A stretch of DNA of 64,000 nucleotides from a gamma proteobacterium SCGC AAA076-P13 (GTDB lineage Bacteria > Pseudomonadota > Gammaproteobacteria > Magnimaribacterales > D2472), in NCBI GenBank assembly GCA_000384935.1, contig ARRA01000003.1, positions 1 through 64,000 of the forward strand. The letters are read 5' to 3'. A program made the position numbers and the translations under genes. How positions within the stretch are numbered: the first letter of the stretch is position 1; each line of letters begins with the position of its first letter. Positions 1 through 10,944 of the stretch are shown piece by piece. The notes beneath the pieces were generated by a model. The model did no database searches and was not told the DNA's origin. It saw only the letters and a list, made by a program, of their open reading frames with translations.

Positions 1-1
1 C

Positions 2-892
2 GAATTTGGATTAATGGCTGGTGCAGATAGAGTTGAGGGTACTCTTTTTGGTAATGGAGAGAGAACAGGAAATGTTGATATTGTTACATTGGCATTAAAT
101 ATGTTCACGCAAGGGATAAATTCTAACCTAGATTTCTCAAATATAAATAAAGTTATGCGTGAAGTTGAATACTGTAACCAACTTCCTGTTCATCCTAGGC
201 ATCCTTATGCGGGTGATCTTGTTTTTACAGCCTTCTCAGGCTCCCATCAAGATGCTATCAAGAAAGGTTTTCAAGGGATGAGAGAATCTAACGATCCTAA
301 ATGGGAAGTTCCATACCTTCCAATTGACCCTGCTGACCTTGGAAGAAGCTATGAGGCTGTGGTTAGAATAAACTCGCAATCTGGTAAGGGTGGAGTAGCT
401 TTTCTTCTTGAAAAAGATCATGGAGTATCTTTACCTAGAAGACTTCAAATAAGCATGAGCCAAAAAATACAAAGATTAGCTGATGAATCTGGAAAAGAAA
501 TAAACACTTCACAGATTTGGGAAATATTTGAAACTAACTTTTTAATACCAAAAGAAGGATTTTCTTACTTAAATCATAAATCATCATCAGAAAATGGTAT
601 TCATCATTTAGATTTAAATCTAAACATAAATGGTAATGAAGTTACTATTAATGGCTCAGGAAATGGCCCTATTGACTCTTTAATGAACGGACTTACTAAG
701 AAGATTGGTACTGAAATAAAAGTTTCTGATTATCACCAATCAGCAATATCATCAGGTTCAGATGCTAAGGCGGCTGCATATATTGAACTAGAGCTTGATG
801 GGAAGACTAGCTGGGGAGTAGGCATTAATCCAAATACCACAATAGCTTCCTTCGAAGCCATTATTGTTGGTCTTAGTAAATTAAATAGCTAA
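2..892 (+). CDS. leuA: 2-isopropylmalate synthase, C-terminal part (5' truncated by window)
   Basis: Protein contains LPVHPRHPYAGDLVFTAFSGSHQDAIKKGF, typical of LeuA; the frame is open to the window edge. Confidence 0.9.
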   Translation, partial: EFGLMAGADRVEGTLFGNGERTGNVDIVTLALNMFTQGINSNLDFSNINKVMREVEYCNQLPVHPRHPYAGDLVFTAFSGSHQDAIKKGFQGMRESNDPKWEVPYLPIDPADLGRSYEAVVRINSQSGKGGVAFLLEKDHGVSLPRRLQISMSQKIQRLADESGKEINTSQIWEIFETNFLIPKEGFSYLNHKSSSENGIHHLDLNLNINGNEVTINGSGNGPIDSLMNGLTKKIGTEIKVSDYHQSAISSGSDAKAAAYIELELDGKTSWGVGINPNTTIASFEAIIVGLSKLNS

Positions 893-1662
893 TCAAAATT
901 AGGCTCTCTTTTTTCAAAAAAAGCTGACACTGCTTCATAATTTTGTGGGCTTCTTGTGAGGCCATTTTGAATCTCTGCTTCATGTGAAAAAGTTTTCCAA
1001 TAATCATTGTGAAGAGAATCTCTCATGAGTTTTTTTGTATGTGCTAAGGATTGTGATGGTCTTTTTGCAAGCTTTAGTGCCCAATCCATTGAGGATTTCA
1101 TTAACTCTTCTTCAGGCACAACTTTATTAACCATTCCAAAATGTAAACATTTGTCAGCCATTATTTTCTTTGCTTCGATAGCGTACTCGTAAGCTTTTGA
1201 ATATCCCATAAATCTTGGCAAAAACCATGATAGACCTCCATCAGGCACTAATGCAATATTGCTAAAGACAGACAAAATATACCCATTTTCAGACATCACT
1301 CGTAAATCGCATGACATTGCAATTGAAGCTCCAACACCTGCTGCTGGGCCCTGAACAGCTGCAATAACAGGCTTGGGCATAGAGATAATATTCTCAAAAA
1401 ATGGCTTAAAACCTCTCATAAGAGCGTCCTGAGAGCCCTCCCAAGATGATTCTCTTTCACTTAAGTCTGCTCCAGCACAAAACCCTCTACCTGAAGCATT
1501 TATGATTACTACTTTTATATCATCATCATCTTTTACATCACTGGTAGCTTTTTGAAAGTCCCATATAAATTGTTCATTAACAGCATTCAAAAGCTCTGGT
1601 CTATTAAATGTAATTGTTGCTATTTTGTCTTGTTTTACTAAATCTAATGTTTCAAATTTCAT
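889..1662 (-). CDS. enoyl-CoA hydratase/isomerase (crotonase) family protein
   Basis: Crotonase motifs: ITFNRPELLNAVN, GRGFCAGADLSE, GPAAGVGASIAMSCDLRV. Confidence 0.9.
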   Translation of the reverse strand: MKFETLDLVKQDKIATITFNRPELLNAVNEQFIWDFQKATSDVKDDDDIKVVIINASGRGFCAGADLSERESSWEGSQDALMRGFKPFFENIISMPKPVIAAVQGPAAGVGASIAMSCDLRVMSENGYILSVFSNIALVPDGGLSWFLPRFMGYSKAYEYAIEAKKIMADKCLHFGMVNKVVPEEELMKSSMDWALKLAKRPSQSLAHTKKLMRDSLHNDYWKTFSHEAEIQNGLTRSPQNYEAVSAFFEKREPNFD

Positions 1663-1689
1663 ATCTTATCTCCTCTTATATTATATAAG

Positions 1690-2643
1690 CTACTTTTTTA
1701 AAATAACAATATGGCCATCTTTTTTGTATAGCCTGCCACCTGGCTGATCCATATCTGCTCTTGACCAGCTAACTTCTGCGTTAGGCCCAGGACTTGATAA
1801 AAGAAATACCTTTATAATTTCTTCAGAAACCTTCTTATTTGGGTAAGCAATCCCTTCTTCTTTAATGGAATGTCTAATTATGTCTATTGCCGTTGATGAG
1901 TCTAGCTGCTTTAGTTCCTTGATTGAAATTTTTGTTCCTATTAAGTGTTTGTATTTTGAAAAGAAAAGTTGAGAAAATATTTTATTTCTTTCTTGTAGTA
2001 ATTTGGAAGTATTAGATATCCTTGATGAGACACTATTCCATCTCTCACCAATTAAAGGCATAAGACTATTTCTAACAAAGTTTCTATCTTGATTAACTTC
2101 AAAATTAGAGAGGTCTTCAATAAATTTAATGTCCCTTAGCTTGATAAAATCTAATAGCTCTTTTTTAGAACAATCCAAGAGTGGTCTTACCAAAGTGCCC
2201 TTTCCAACAGATCTTTTTAATTGTGGCCCACCAAGACCATCAGATCCTGTACCTCTAAAAAGTCTTAACAGAAAAGTTTCAGCAACATCATCAGCATGAT
2301 GAGCCATTAACAGTTGATCACCTTCTTCTAGAATATTTTCAAATTCTTTATACCTTTGTTTTCTTGCAGCAGATTCTAGCCCATCACCTGAAGTTTCGAC
2401 CTGAATAGATCTGATTGTAATAGGCAAATTTAATATTTCGCAAATCGACTTACAATGGTCTTCCCATTTTTTACTATCATCTGATATGTTGTGATTAATA
2501 TGGATTGCTTCCAAATTAAGCTCATGTCTATCTCTAAGATCAGAGATTAAGTAAAGCAGAGCAGATGAATCACTGCCTCCACTAAAAGCAATATAAATTT
2601 TGTTATCAAGATTTAAGTGATTTTCTAGATTAATTTTCAGCAC
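1690..2643 (-). CDS. tilS: tRNA(Ile)-lysidine synthase
   Basis: SGGSDSSALL PP-loop motif, HINHNISDDS, AHHADDVAETFLLRLFRGTG; next to accA. Confidence 0.93.
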   Translation of the reverse strand: MLKINLENHLNLDNKIYIAFSGGSDSSALLYLISDLRDRHELNLEAIHINHNISDDSKKWEDHCKSICEILNLPITIRSIQVETSGDGLESAARKQRYKEFENILEEGDQLLMAHHADDVAETFLLRLFRGTGSDGLGGPQLKRSVGKGTLVRPLLDCSKKELLDFIKLRDIKFIEDLSNFEVNQDRNFVRNSLMPLIGERWNSVSSRISNTSKLLQERNKIFSQLFFSKYKHLIGTKISIKELKQLDSSTAIDIIRHSIKEEGIAYPNKKVSEEIIKVFLLSSPGPNAEVSWSRADMDQPGGRLYKKDGHIVILKK

Positions 2644-2646
2644 AAC

Positions 2647-3645
2647 CTAAGAACCAATTCTTAAGAGTCTTTCATACCTTCTTTTAACTAGATCATCTGG
2701 TGATAATGAACTTAGTTTAGATAAATTATTTACTATTGAGCTTTTAATACTTTGCGAAATTAGATCATAGTCTCTGTGAGCTCCGCCCAATGGCTCTAAA
2801 ATAATCTCATCAATTATATTAATTTTTTTCAACTCTCCTGATGAAACTTTCATAGCATCTGCTGCATCAGAAGCTTTTTCAGCAGTTCTCCAAATTATGG
2901 ACGCACATGCCTCTGGTGATGCAACTGAATAAGTTGCATATTCAAGCATGGATAAATGATCGCCAACACTTATTGCCAATGCTCCTCCTGAGCCGCCTTC
3001 ACCGGTGATAACAACTATTATTGGTGTTTTTAATTCTGACATGACAGCTAAATTTCTAGCTATTGCCTCGCTCTGACCTCTTTCTTCGCCTTCTACTCCT
3101 GGATATGCACCTGCAGTATCAATAAATGTGATTACGGGTAAAGAAAATTGCTCTGCTAAATGCATTAATCTTTTAGCCTTTCTATAGCCTTCTGGTTGAG
3201 GCATGCCAAAATTTCTTCTAACCTTTTCCTCTGTCTCTCTTCCCTTTTCATGTCCGATAATCATAACTGGTGTGTTTTCTAAATATGCGATTCCACCTAC
3301 AATTGCTGCATCATCTCCAAACTGTCTATCGCCATGCAATTCGTCAAAATCTAAAAAAATTCTTTTAATAAAATCTAATGTGTGAGGTCTTTGCGGGTGC
3401 CTTGCTACCTGAACAGTCTGCCATATAGATAACTTAGAATAGATCTTTTTAGTAAGTTGATCTCTTTCTTTTTGCAGGGCCAAGATTTGAGTATTTAATT
3501 CAGGGCTATCTATATCTGCATTTTTAAGCGCAGATATTTTTTCAGAAACTTCCTGAATTGATTCTTCAAACTCAAGAAATTTACGATCCTCAGTATTTTC
3601 TTTTTGAGGGATATATTCAGATAATTTGCTTTCTTTGTCTGTCAT
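2647..3645 (-). CDS. accA: acetyl-CoA carboxylase carboxyltransferase subunit alpha
   Basis: ARHPQRPHTLDFI, FDELHGDRQFGDD, FIDTAGAYPGVEGEERGQSEAIA. Confidence 0.96.
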   Translation of the reverse strand: MTDKESKLSEYIPQKENTEDRKFLEFEESIQEVSEKISALKNADIDSPELNTQILALQKERDQLTKKIYSKLSIWQTVQVARHPQRPHTLDFIKRIFLDFDELHGDRQFGDDAAIVGGIAYLENTPVMIIGHEKGRETEEKVRRNFGMPQPEGYRKAKRLMHLAEQFSLPVITFIDTAGAYPGVEGEERGQSEAIARNLAVMSELKTPIIVVITGEGGSGGALAISVGDHLSMLEYATYSVASPEACASIIWRTAEKASDAADAMKVSSGELKKINIIDEIILEPLGGAHRDYDLISQSIKSSIVNNLSKLSSLSPDDLVKRRYERLLRIGS

Positions 3646-3680
3646 AAATTTTTATATGTAATCTTTTTTAAAAGATTTAA

Positions 3681-6600
3681 TTATATCTCCAAAGCTTCAC
3701 TACCAAATAGTTCTTTTAAATAACTAATATTTGATAATGTCGGTAGAAACTTAAAATTGTCTCCAATATTAATTATAGCTTCAGACTCATCTGTTGAAAC
3801 TCTTATATGAAGCTGACACACTCCCTCTTTCCAGAAACTAGCATCTATTTCATCTAATTTCTCTGAAAACTTATCCAAGGATAATAATTCTGATTTCTCT
3901 ATATTTACAATAATCTTTAAAACCTTTTTTGGTAATTCAGAGTCTAGCGTGTGGACTTCTTTAACTCTCATTCTATACATTGCATCACCAAGATCTTTAG
4001 ATCTAAAGTCATCGATTTCCACAGCACCTTTTAGAACTAATATTTGGCCTTCTTTTAGGATATTATGGCAATCTTCTAACGTTTCTCCTGCAACAACACC
4101 ATCCATAACGCCTGTGCCATCATCAAAATTTATAAAAGTTAATGGCTTGCCTTTTCTATCTTTTATTTGCCTCACACTATTGATTAAGCACACCAATGAA
4201 GCTCTTTTGGTGTCATGACTAATATCAGAAATTTTCTTTGATCGTATTGGCTTGATAGAGCCCTCAATTGCATTTACCGGATGCCCAGATAAATAATACC
4301 CAAGTGATTTCTTTTCTAAAGCTAAAAGCTCGCTTAAAGGCATATCGGAGGTATTTTTGTATTTTTCGTAAGGATCGAATTCATGATTTATGGTTGCAAA
4401 CAAATCGCCATTTTGGGCAACTTCTGCAGATGAGCCATTTGCACTACCTTTAAGCATATCCTCTACACAAGCAATTGCTATTGTTCGAGAGGGAGCAATA
4501 CTATCAAATGCTCCAGACTGAGAAAGTGCCTCTAATGACTTTTTTCCACCGAGCTTAATATCGGTTTTATTTGAGAAATCCCATAGATCCTTAAAAACAT
4601 CTGTTTTTCTTTTCTGACATACATGCTTTATAAAAGAATCTGCTACTCCTTTTATAGCACCCAATCCATACTCTATATCCTGGCTGTCATTAACTAAAAA
4701 ACGCTTATCACTTGATAGAATATTTGGGTTAAGAACATTGATGCCCATTCGTTTACATTCTTGTATCAAGGCATGAATCTTGTCTGTATTCCCTAATTCA
4801 GTTGATAAAACAGCAGACATGAAATGTTCAGGATAATAGGTCTTTAGATAAGCAGTCTGATAAGAAATTACGGCATATGCGGCCGAATGAGATTTATTAA
4901 AACCATATTCTGCAAATTGCTCTATTAGCTCAAATATTTTTTCAGCTTTATTTTTTGGAATAGACTTTTCTTCACAACCCTTAATAAAAATCTCTCTTTG
5001 TTCTTCCATTTCTTCAATTTTCTTTTTGCCCATTACACGTCTTAATATATCTGCTTCGCCCATTGAGTAACCAGCCAGAACTCTTGCGGCCTCCATAACC
5101 TGTTCCTGATAAACAATTACTCCATAAGTCTCAGACAATACAGGCTCAAGTAGCTCATGAGGATAAACTACAGGGCTTTTTCCATGCTTTCTATCTACAA
5201 AAGTAGTATGCATTCCAGAATTAAGTGGACCAGGTCTATACAAGGCCAATAAAGCTGTAATCTCTTCAAATTTTGTTGGCTTCAAGCTTTTTATAAGAGC
5301 TCTCATTCCTGTCGACTCTAATTGAAAAACAGCCATAGTCTTTCCAGAGGATAGTAATTCAAATACCTTTGGATCATTAAGAGGAATTTTATCTAAATCT
5401 AATAAATCTTTATGATTTTTAGTTGCATTTATTGATTTAACGGCTCGATCAATTACTGTTAATGTTCGCAAACCAAGAAAGTCAAACTTTACAAGGCCTA
5501 TTTTTTCAACATCATCTTTATCATACTGAGTCATCACGGATGAGGATTGTCTATCATTATAAATAGGACAGAAATCTGAAATACTTCCTGGGGCGATAAC
5601 AACACCACCAGCATGTTTTCCAACATTTCTAGCTATACCTTCTAACTTATAAGCAAGCTCAACAATTTCTTTTACTTCTGGATCATTTTTAGAGGCTTGA
5701 GCAAAAATTGGCTGCTCCTCCTTAGCTCTATCCAAAGTCATTCCAGGTGCAAATGGAATCATTTTAGAAATCCTATCGCCAACTGCATATGGTTTACCAA
5801 GAGCTCTTGCAACATCTCTTACAACTGCTCTTGCGGCCATAGTCCCGAATGTAGCTATCTGTGATACTGCATCAGAACCATACTTATTACTTACATAATC
5901 TATGACCTTGTCTCTTTTTTCCATGCAGAAATCAATATCGAAATCTGGCATCGATATTCTTTCGGGATTAAGAAATCTTTCAAAAAGAAGCCCATGCTCA
6001 AGTGGATCAAGAGTTGTGATTCCCAATGCAAATGCAACCAAAGACCCGGCACCAGAACCTCTTCCAGGGCCTACAGGAACATCATTATCTTTAGACCACT
6101 GAATAAAATCATAGACAATTAAAAAATAACTAGAAAACCCCATGGTCTTTATTTGGTCTAGCTCATACTTCAGCCTATCTAAATAAATTGTTGTCTTAGT
6201 ATCATCAAATTTATTAATATATACGTCCAGTCTCTTGCTGGATAAATCTACCAAGAAAGAATCAAAATCATGTTCTTTGGGGACTGGATATTCTGGTAAG
6301 AAATAATTCTTAGTATGGATAGATACATTACATTTCTTAGAAATTTCAATAGTATTTGAGATAAGTTCATCAAAACCATCAAATAAATCTTCCATTTCTG
6401 CCGAGGATTTAAAGTACTGCTCTTTAGAAAAAAGCTTTTCTCTGTTGGGGTCATTTAAAGTCTTTCCAGTATTTATACATACTTTTGTTTCATGGATATC
6501 AAAGTCTTCTTCTTTAGAAAATAAAACATCATTTGTTGCAATCAATGGAATACCTTTTTTAGATGATAAAGGAAGTAGATTGGCAAAATATTCATTTTCA

Positions 6601-7127
6601 TCAAGCCTATTAGTCCTTTGTACCTCTAAAACAAAATCATCATCAAAAGCTTTTAGAAACTGGTCAATACGTTTTTCAGCATCTTCGATCTTATTTCTTT
6701 TAAGTAGATTAAAGATATGACTATCCTTACCTCCAGATATAACAACTATGTCATCTTTTAATTCAGTTAAGCTTGCAAAATCAATGATTGGGGTTTGGAA
6801 ATTATAATTATTGTGAGCTAAAGAAATTATTCTCATTAAGTTTTTGTGCCCTTGATTTGTTTTTGCCAAACAAAGAAGTTCATGAGACTGATCATCCTCT
6901 CCAAAAGCTACTCTTATAGATGATCCCGATATTGGTTTAATGCCAGCGGCTTCACATTTATTAAAAAATTTAACAAGGCCAAACATGTTTGATTTATCAG
7001 TTAGGGCTACTGATGGAATATTGTGCTTAACAGCACTATCGATAATTTGATTTATAGTTAAAAGCCCCTGAGTAATACTGAATTCTGAAGAAACTCTTAA
7101 ATGTGAAAACGAGTTCTTCATACTCAA
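3681..7127 (-). CDS. dnaE: DNA polymerase III subunit alpha
   Basis: 1148 aa; VGPGRGSGAGSLVAFALGIT, PDFDIDFCMEKRDKVIDYV, ALYRPGPLNSGM. Confidence 0.97.
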   Translation of the reverse strand: MSMKNSFSHLRVSSEFSITQGLLTINQIIDSAVKHNIPSVALTDKSNMFGLVKFFNKCEAAGIKPISGSSIRVAFGEDDQSHELLCLAKTNQGHKNLMRIISLAHNNYNFQTPIIDFASLTELKDDIVVISGGKDSHIFNLLKRNKIEDAEKRIDQFLKAFDDDFVLEVQRTNRLDENEYFANLLPLSSKKGIPLIATNDVLFSKEEDFDIHETKVCINTGKTLNDPNREKLFSKEQYFKSSAEMEDLFDGFDELISNTIEISKKCNVSIHTKNYFLPEYPVPKEHDFDSFLVDLSSKRLDVYINKFDDTKTTIYLDRLKYELDQIKTMGFSSYFLIVYDFIQWSKDNDVPVGPGRGSGAGSLVAFALGITTLDPLEHGLLFERFLNPERISMPDFDIDFCMEKRDKVIDYVSNKYGSDAVSQIATFGTMAARAVVRDVARALGKPYAVGDRISKMIPFAPGMTLDRAKEEQPIFAQASKNDPEVKEIVELAYKLEGIARNVGKHAGGVVIAPGSISDFCPIYNDRQSSSVMTQYDKDDVEKIGLVKFDFLGLRTLTVIDRAVKSINATKNHKDLLDLDKIPLNDPKVFELLSSGKTMAVFQLESTGMRALIKSLKPTKFEEITALLALYRPGPLNSGMHTTFVDRKHGKSPVVYPHELLEPVLSETYGVIVYQEQVMEAARVLAGYSMGEADILRRVMGKKKIEEMEEQREIFIKGCEEKSIPKNKAEKIFELIEQFAEYGFNKSHSAAYAVISYQTAYLKTYYPEHFMSAVLSTELGNTDKIHALIQECKRMGINVLNPNILSSDKRFLVNDSQDIEYGLGAIKGVADSFIKHVCQKRKTDVFKDLWDFSNKTDIKLGGKKSLEALSQSGAFDSIAPSRTIAIACVEDMLKGSANGSSAEVAQNGDLFATINHEFDPYEKYKNTSDMPLSELLALEKKSLGYYLSGHPVNAIEGSIKPIRSKKISDISHDTKRASLVCLINSVRQIKDRKGKPLTFINFDDGTGVMDGVVAGETLEDCHNILKEGQILVLKGAVEIDDFRSKDLGDAMYRMRVKEVHTLDSELPKKVLKIIVNIEKSELLSLDKFSEKLDEIDASFWKEGVCQLHIRVSTDESEAIINIGDNFKFLPTLSNISYLKELFGSEALEI

Positions 7128-7669
7128 GACGTACCTTTAAATGATTTTCTATGGATTAAGCAACTGCCATGAGTTCTTATATTTTCAATATGGGCCTTAG
7201 TGCCATAGCCTTTATGCTGCCTGAAGCCATAATTTGGGTAAATAATATCTTGTTTCATCATTAGATCGTCTCTATACACTTTAGCAATTATTGATGCAGC
7301 ACTTATTTCTGCAATCAAAGAATCTCCACCAATAATAGTTTCAACTAATATGTCTATTTCAGGCTTGTGAGTTCCATCGACAAGTACCTTGTTAGGCATA
7401 ATTGGTAAGTTAAGTATAGCTCTTTTCATTGCTAATAAAGAAGCTTGTAGAATATTTATATCATCTATTTCCTCAACAGAAGCAGAGCCATATGCAAAAC
7501 AAGAATTCTCAATAATTTTTTGATTTAATTGCTCTCTTTTAGTTTTGGAAAGTTTTTTTGAATCATCTAGGCCTTCAATTTTATTCTTTAAAATAACAGC
7601 AGCAGCAATTACTGGGCCTGCTAGAGACCCTCTTCCCACTTCATCTACTCCAGCAATTAATTCAGTCAA
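7124..7669 (-). CDS. rnhB: ribonuclease HII
   Basis: IAGVDEVGRGSLAGPVIAAAVIL, AASIIAKVYRD. Confidence 0.96.
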   Translation of the reverse strand: MTELIAGVDEVGRGSLAGPVIAAAVILKNKIEGLDDSKKLSKTKREQLNQKIIENSCFAYGSASVEEIDDINILQASLLAMKRAILNLPIMPNKVLVDGTHKPEIDILVETIIGGDSLIAEISAASIIAKVYRDDLMMKQDIIYPNYGFRQHKGYGTKAHIENIRTHGSCLIHRKSFKGTS

Positions 7670-8787
7670 AGTCGTCTAATTATTTTAGCAGTTTCTTGAA
7701 AACCCTCACCAAGAAGCAAGTTTTGAAGTTTTAATGCATAATCATCAAGACAGAAACCCTGTTGCATCTTTTCAGCTTCTTTCATTAAATTTTGTTTATT
7801 ACAATCTGATTGGATTAACTCAGGAAAAATTCTTGATCCCAATAATAGATTTGGGAGGCCTACATTATCTATCTTAAGCATTCTTGAAATAATCTCATAA
7901 TTAATAAAACTTGTTTTGTAACAAATTATTGGGTTACAACTTAGAACAGCTGCCTCTAAAGTAGCCGTTCCTGATGTAACAATTGAATAATCAGACACTG
8001 ATAAAAATTCGTTTGAGCAATTTTTATGAACATGAATAGGGAGTGATGGGGGTACCATGTTCTTAATATCTTTCATGGATGAGCTATCTACAGCTGGAAT
8101 GAGATATTCATAATCACTATATTTTTCTGAATGCTCTTTAATAAAATCTATATATGTTGGCAGTAAGTTACTGATTTCAGATTTTCTACTACCTGGAAGA
8201 ATAGATACATAATGCTTATCAGCAGCAAGATTATATTTATTGTAAATAACCTGAATATTTCCTTTTTCAAGATGGCTGAAAGGATGCCCGAGGTGAATAC
8301 TTTTTAAATTTTCTTTTTGATAAAACTCATGTTCAAAATTAAATAGGCATATAGTCATGTCAATAAAATTTCTAATGTGTTTGAGCCTGCCTTGCCTCCA
8401 CACCCATACAGATGGACTAACTAATTGGATATTTTTTGTATGGCCTTTTTTCTTTAGCTGTTTATGAATAGTTATATTGAAATCAGGAGAATCAACTCCA
8501 ATAAAATAATCAATCTTTTTATCTTCAAATAAACTTATGAGTTTTTTTCTTAGCTTGCTTAACTCTCTAAAATTTTTAAGAGGCTCAACCAACCCCATTA
8601 CATTAATTTTTTTAAAATCAAATTCTGATTTAAGACCTAATTCAGATAATTTTGGACCACCAATACCGAAGAGTTCAATGTCCGTATCATTTTCATTTTT
8701 TAAAGATTTAATTAGCTCTGCGCCTAGGAGATCTCCTGAGTGTTCACCAACAACGATGCCTACTCTAAGAGTTTTTTTTGTTTGCAC
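7666..8787 (-). CDS. lpxB: lipid-A-disaccharide synthase (GTG start)
   Basis: GEHSGDLLGAELIKSL, PSVWVWRQGR, LPGSRKSEI; between lpxA and rnhB. Confidence 0.95.
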   Translation of the reverse strand: MQTKKTLRVGIVVGEHSGDLLGAELIKSLKNENDTDIELFGIGGPKLSELGLKSEFDFKKINVMGLVEPLKNFRELSKLRKKLISLFEDKKIDYFIGVDSPDFNITIHKQLKKKGHTKNIQLVSPSVWVWRQGRLKHIRNFIDMTICLFNFEHEFYQKENLKSIHLGHPFSHLEKGNIQVIYNKYNLAADKHYVSILPGSRKSEISNLLPTYIDFIKEHSEKYSDYEYLIPAVDSSSMKDIKNMVPPSLPIHVHKNCSNEFLSVSDYSIVTSGTATLEAAVLSCNPIICYKTSFINYEIISRMLKIDNVGLPNLLLGSRIFPELIQSDCNKQNLMKEAEKMQQGFCLDDYALKLQNLLLGEGFQETAKIIRRL

Positions 8788-9567
8788 TTATCTTAAAATG
8801 CCTCTAGTAGAGGATTGAATTGATTTAATAAATGTATCTAAGAACTTATCATCGCTTTCTCCTGATAGCATAATAAGCTTGTTTACAGCATCTTCTAACC
8901 TGTAACCCTTTTTATAAACTAATTTATAAGCTTTTTTGATGAGACTGATAGATTCTGAAGAAATTTCATTTCTTGACATGCCAACAGAATTTAGGCCAAT
9001 CACTCTAGCAGGATTCGATGCTACTTTTACATAAGCAGGCACATCCATAGTGATAGATGAATTCATTCCAACAAAAGAGTAGTCACCCAATATGCAAAAT
9101 TGATGAACGGCAGAAAAACCACCAATAGTTACAAAACTTCCAACTTCAACATGCCCGGCAATACCTGCGCTATTTGCAAAAACATTACTATCCCCAACTA
9201 TGCAATCATGAGCAACATGAGCATAGGCCATAAATAAATTATCATTTCCAATTTTTGTAACGGCTTTATCTTGAACAGTTCCTCTATGGATAGTAACCCC
9301 TTCTCTAAAAATATTATTGTCACCAATAATTAGTTCAGTTTTCTCACCTTTGTATTTTTTATCGGGAGTATCTTCACCTATTGATGAAAACTGGTAAATA
9401 ATATTATTTTTACCTATTTTTGTAGGGCCTTTTAAGACAGAATGACTGAGGACAGATGATCCCATTCCAATCTCAACATCATCTCCAATAATACAAAATG
9501 GACCAATCTCTACTGAAGGATCAATTTTAGCAGAATCACTAATTACTGATGTGGGATGAATACTCAT
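8788..9567 (-). CDS. lpxA: acyl-ACP--UDP-N-acetylglucosamine O-acyltransferase
   Basis: Left-handed beta-helix hexapeptides; IHPTSVISDSAKIDPSVEIGPFCIIG; HVAHDCIVGD. Confidence 0.96.
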   Translation of the reverse strand: MSIHPTSVISDSAKIDPSVEIGPFCIIGDDVEIGMGSSVLSHSVLKGPTKIGKNNIIYQFSSIGEDTPDKKYKGEKTELIIGDNNIFREGVTIHRGTVQDKAVTKIGNDNLFMAYAHVAHDCIVGDSNVFANSAGIAGHVEVGSFVTIGGFSAVHQFCILGDYSFVGMNSSITMDVPAYVKVASNPARVIGLNSVGMSRNEISSESISLIKKAYKLVYKKGYRLEDAVNKLIMLSGESDDKFLDTFIKSIQSSTRGILR

Positions 9568-10007
9568 TAGACCTTTCTATCCGCACACATGATTGTTGCT
9601 GAACAAGCTAACTCGCCATCAACTTCAGCTCTAGTTTCAAACTTCCATATACCCCTTTTCTCATTAACAACTTTACTAAAAAGATCGATAGAATCATTTG
9701 GACCTACTCTTTTTCTAAACCTTGCCTTGTCTATTCCAGCAAAAACATATAAAGATCCACTTTCTGGAGTCTTCTCTAAAGTTTTGAAGCCTAAAATACC
9801 AGAAGCTTGTGCTAGTGCTTCGATGATAAGCACACCGGGCATAATTGGGTTATTGGGAAAATGGCCTCTAAAATAATCCTCTTCAGGTGAGTTGTGTTTT
9901 ACGCAATGAATAGATTTGCCAATATCAATACTTTTTATTTCATCAATAAATAAAAATGGTTCCCTATGGGGAAGAAATGTAGATATTTCATCATATAAAT
10001 CAAGCAT
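9567..10007 (-). CDS. fabZ: 3-hydroxyacyl-ACP dehydratase FabZ
   Basis: LPHREPFLFIDEI, FRGHFPNNPIMPGVLIIEALAQASG. Confidence 0.96.
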   Translation of the reverse strand: MLDLYDEISTFLPHREPFLFIDEIKSIDIGKSIHCVKHNSPEEDYFRGHFPNNPIMPGVLIIEALAQASGILGFKTLEKTPESGSLYVFAGIDKARFRKRVGPNDSIDLFSKVVNEKRGIWKFETRAEVDGELACSATIMCADRKV

Positions 10008-10008
10008 T

Positions 10009-10944
10009 TTAGCCTCTATTTTTAATAAAGATTGAGGATTTAGCCCAGTCTTTTTGATTTTGAGCAGGCATTATACCTATATAGTTACCAGATTTTTTAA
10101 TATTTTTTGTTATGAGAGTATGAGCTCCGACTGAAACATTATCACATATTGAGAGATGCCCTAAAATCCCTGAAAGACCTCCCATTTGAAGGTTCATTCC
10201 TATTGTTGTTGAGCCTGCAATAGCACAACAAGCCGCAATAGCAGAGTTTGCACCTAAAATTACATTGTGCGCAATATGTACTTGATTATCTAACTTAACT
10301 CCATCATGAATTTCGGTATCATCTAAAGCCCCTCTATCAATAGTACAGCCTGCTCCAATTTCAACATTAGATTTTATAATTAAGCCGCCTAATTGCTCTA
10401 TTTTAATATAACCATCTTTTGATGGGGCATAACCAAAACCATCAGAACCAAGAATTGAATTATTGTGAATGATTGAATTTTTACCTACATGTACATCTTG
10501 AACAAGAGAACTATTTGACTTAATAACAACATCGTCTTCAATAATACAACCAGGTCCTATTAAAACATTTGCTCCAATTGTTACATTGGTTCCAATTTTA
10601 GATGATGAAGAAATTACTGCAGATGGGTGAATTATATGATTATCTAAATCATATGAGGGGTTTTTAAAAAGTACAGTCAGTTTTGCAAAAACTGCATAAG
10701 GATTATCTGATTTTAAATAATTCAATCCCTCTACTATTTCAAAATCTTCATCAACAACTACAGCAATGGCTTTAGTGGTTTTTAAAAAGCTTTTATATTT
10801 TAAGTTAGTAAGAAATGTTATTGAATTGGGGTTAGATTTTTGTATAGAGGCCAGATTGTTGACAACAGCATTTCCGTTGCCAACAACCCTAGAATTTGAA
10901 TATTCTGCTAGTTCAGCTAGTGTAAAATTCTTCTCTTGGGACAC
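10009..10944 (-). CDS. lpxD: UDP-3-O-(3-hydroxymyristoyl)glucosamine N-acyltransferase
   Basis: ILGSDGFGYAPSKDGYIKIEQLGG, CTIDRGALDDTEIHDGVKLDNQVHIAHNV. Confidence 0.95.
   Translation of the reverse strand: MSQEKNFTLAELAEYSNSRVVGNGNAVVNNLASIQKSNPNSITFLTNLKYKSFLKTTKAIAVVVDEDFEIVEGLNYLKSDNPYAVFAKLTVLFKNPSYDLDNHIIHPSAVISSSSKIGTNVTIGANVLIGPGCIIEDDVVIKSNSSLVQDVHVGKNSIIHNNSILGSDGFGYAPSKDGYIKIEQLGGLIIKSNVEIGAGCTIDRGALDDTEIHDGVKLDNQVHIAHNVILGANSAIAACCAIAGSTTIGMNLQMGGLSGILGHLSICDNVSVGAHTLITKNIKKSGNYIGIMPAQNQKDWAKSSIFIKNRG

Noticed and set aside
3661-3685. AT-rich near-palindrome aatcttttttaaaagattt between accA and dnaE
   Set aside because: Low-complexity A/T dyad expected by chance at this base composition; no T-tract or GC stem to support a terminator
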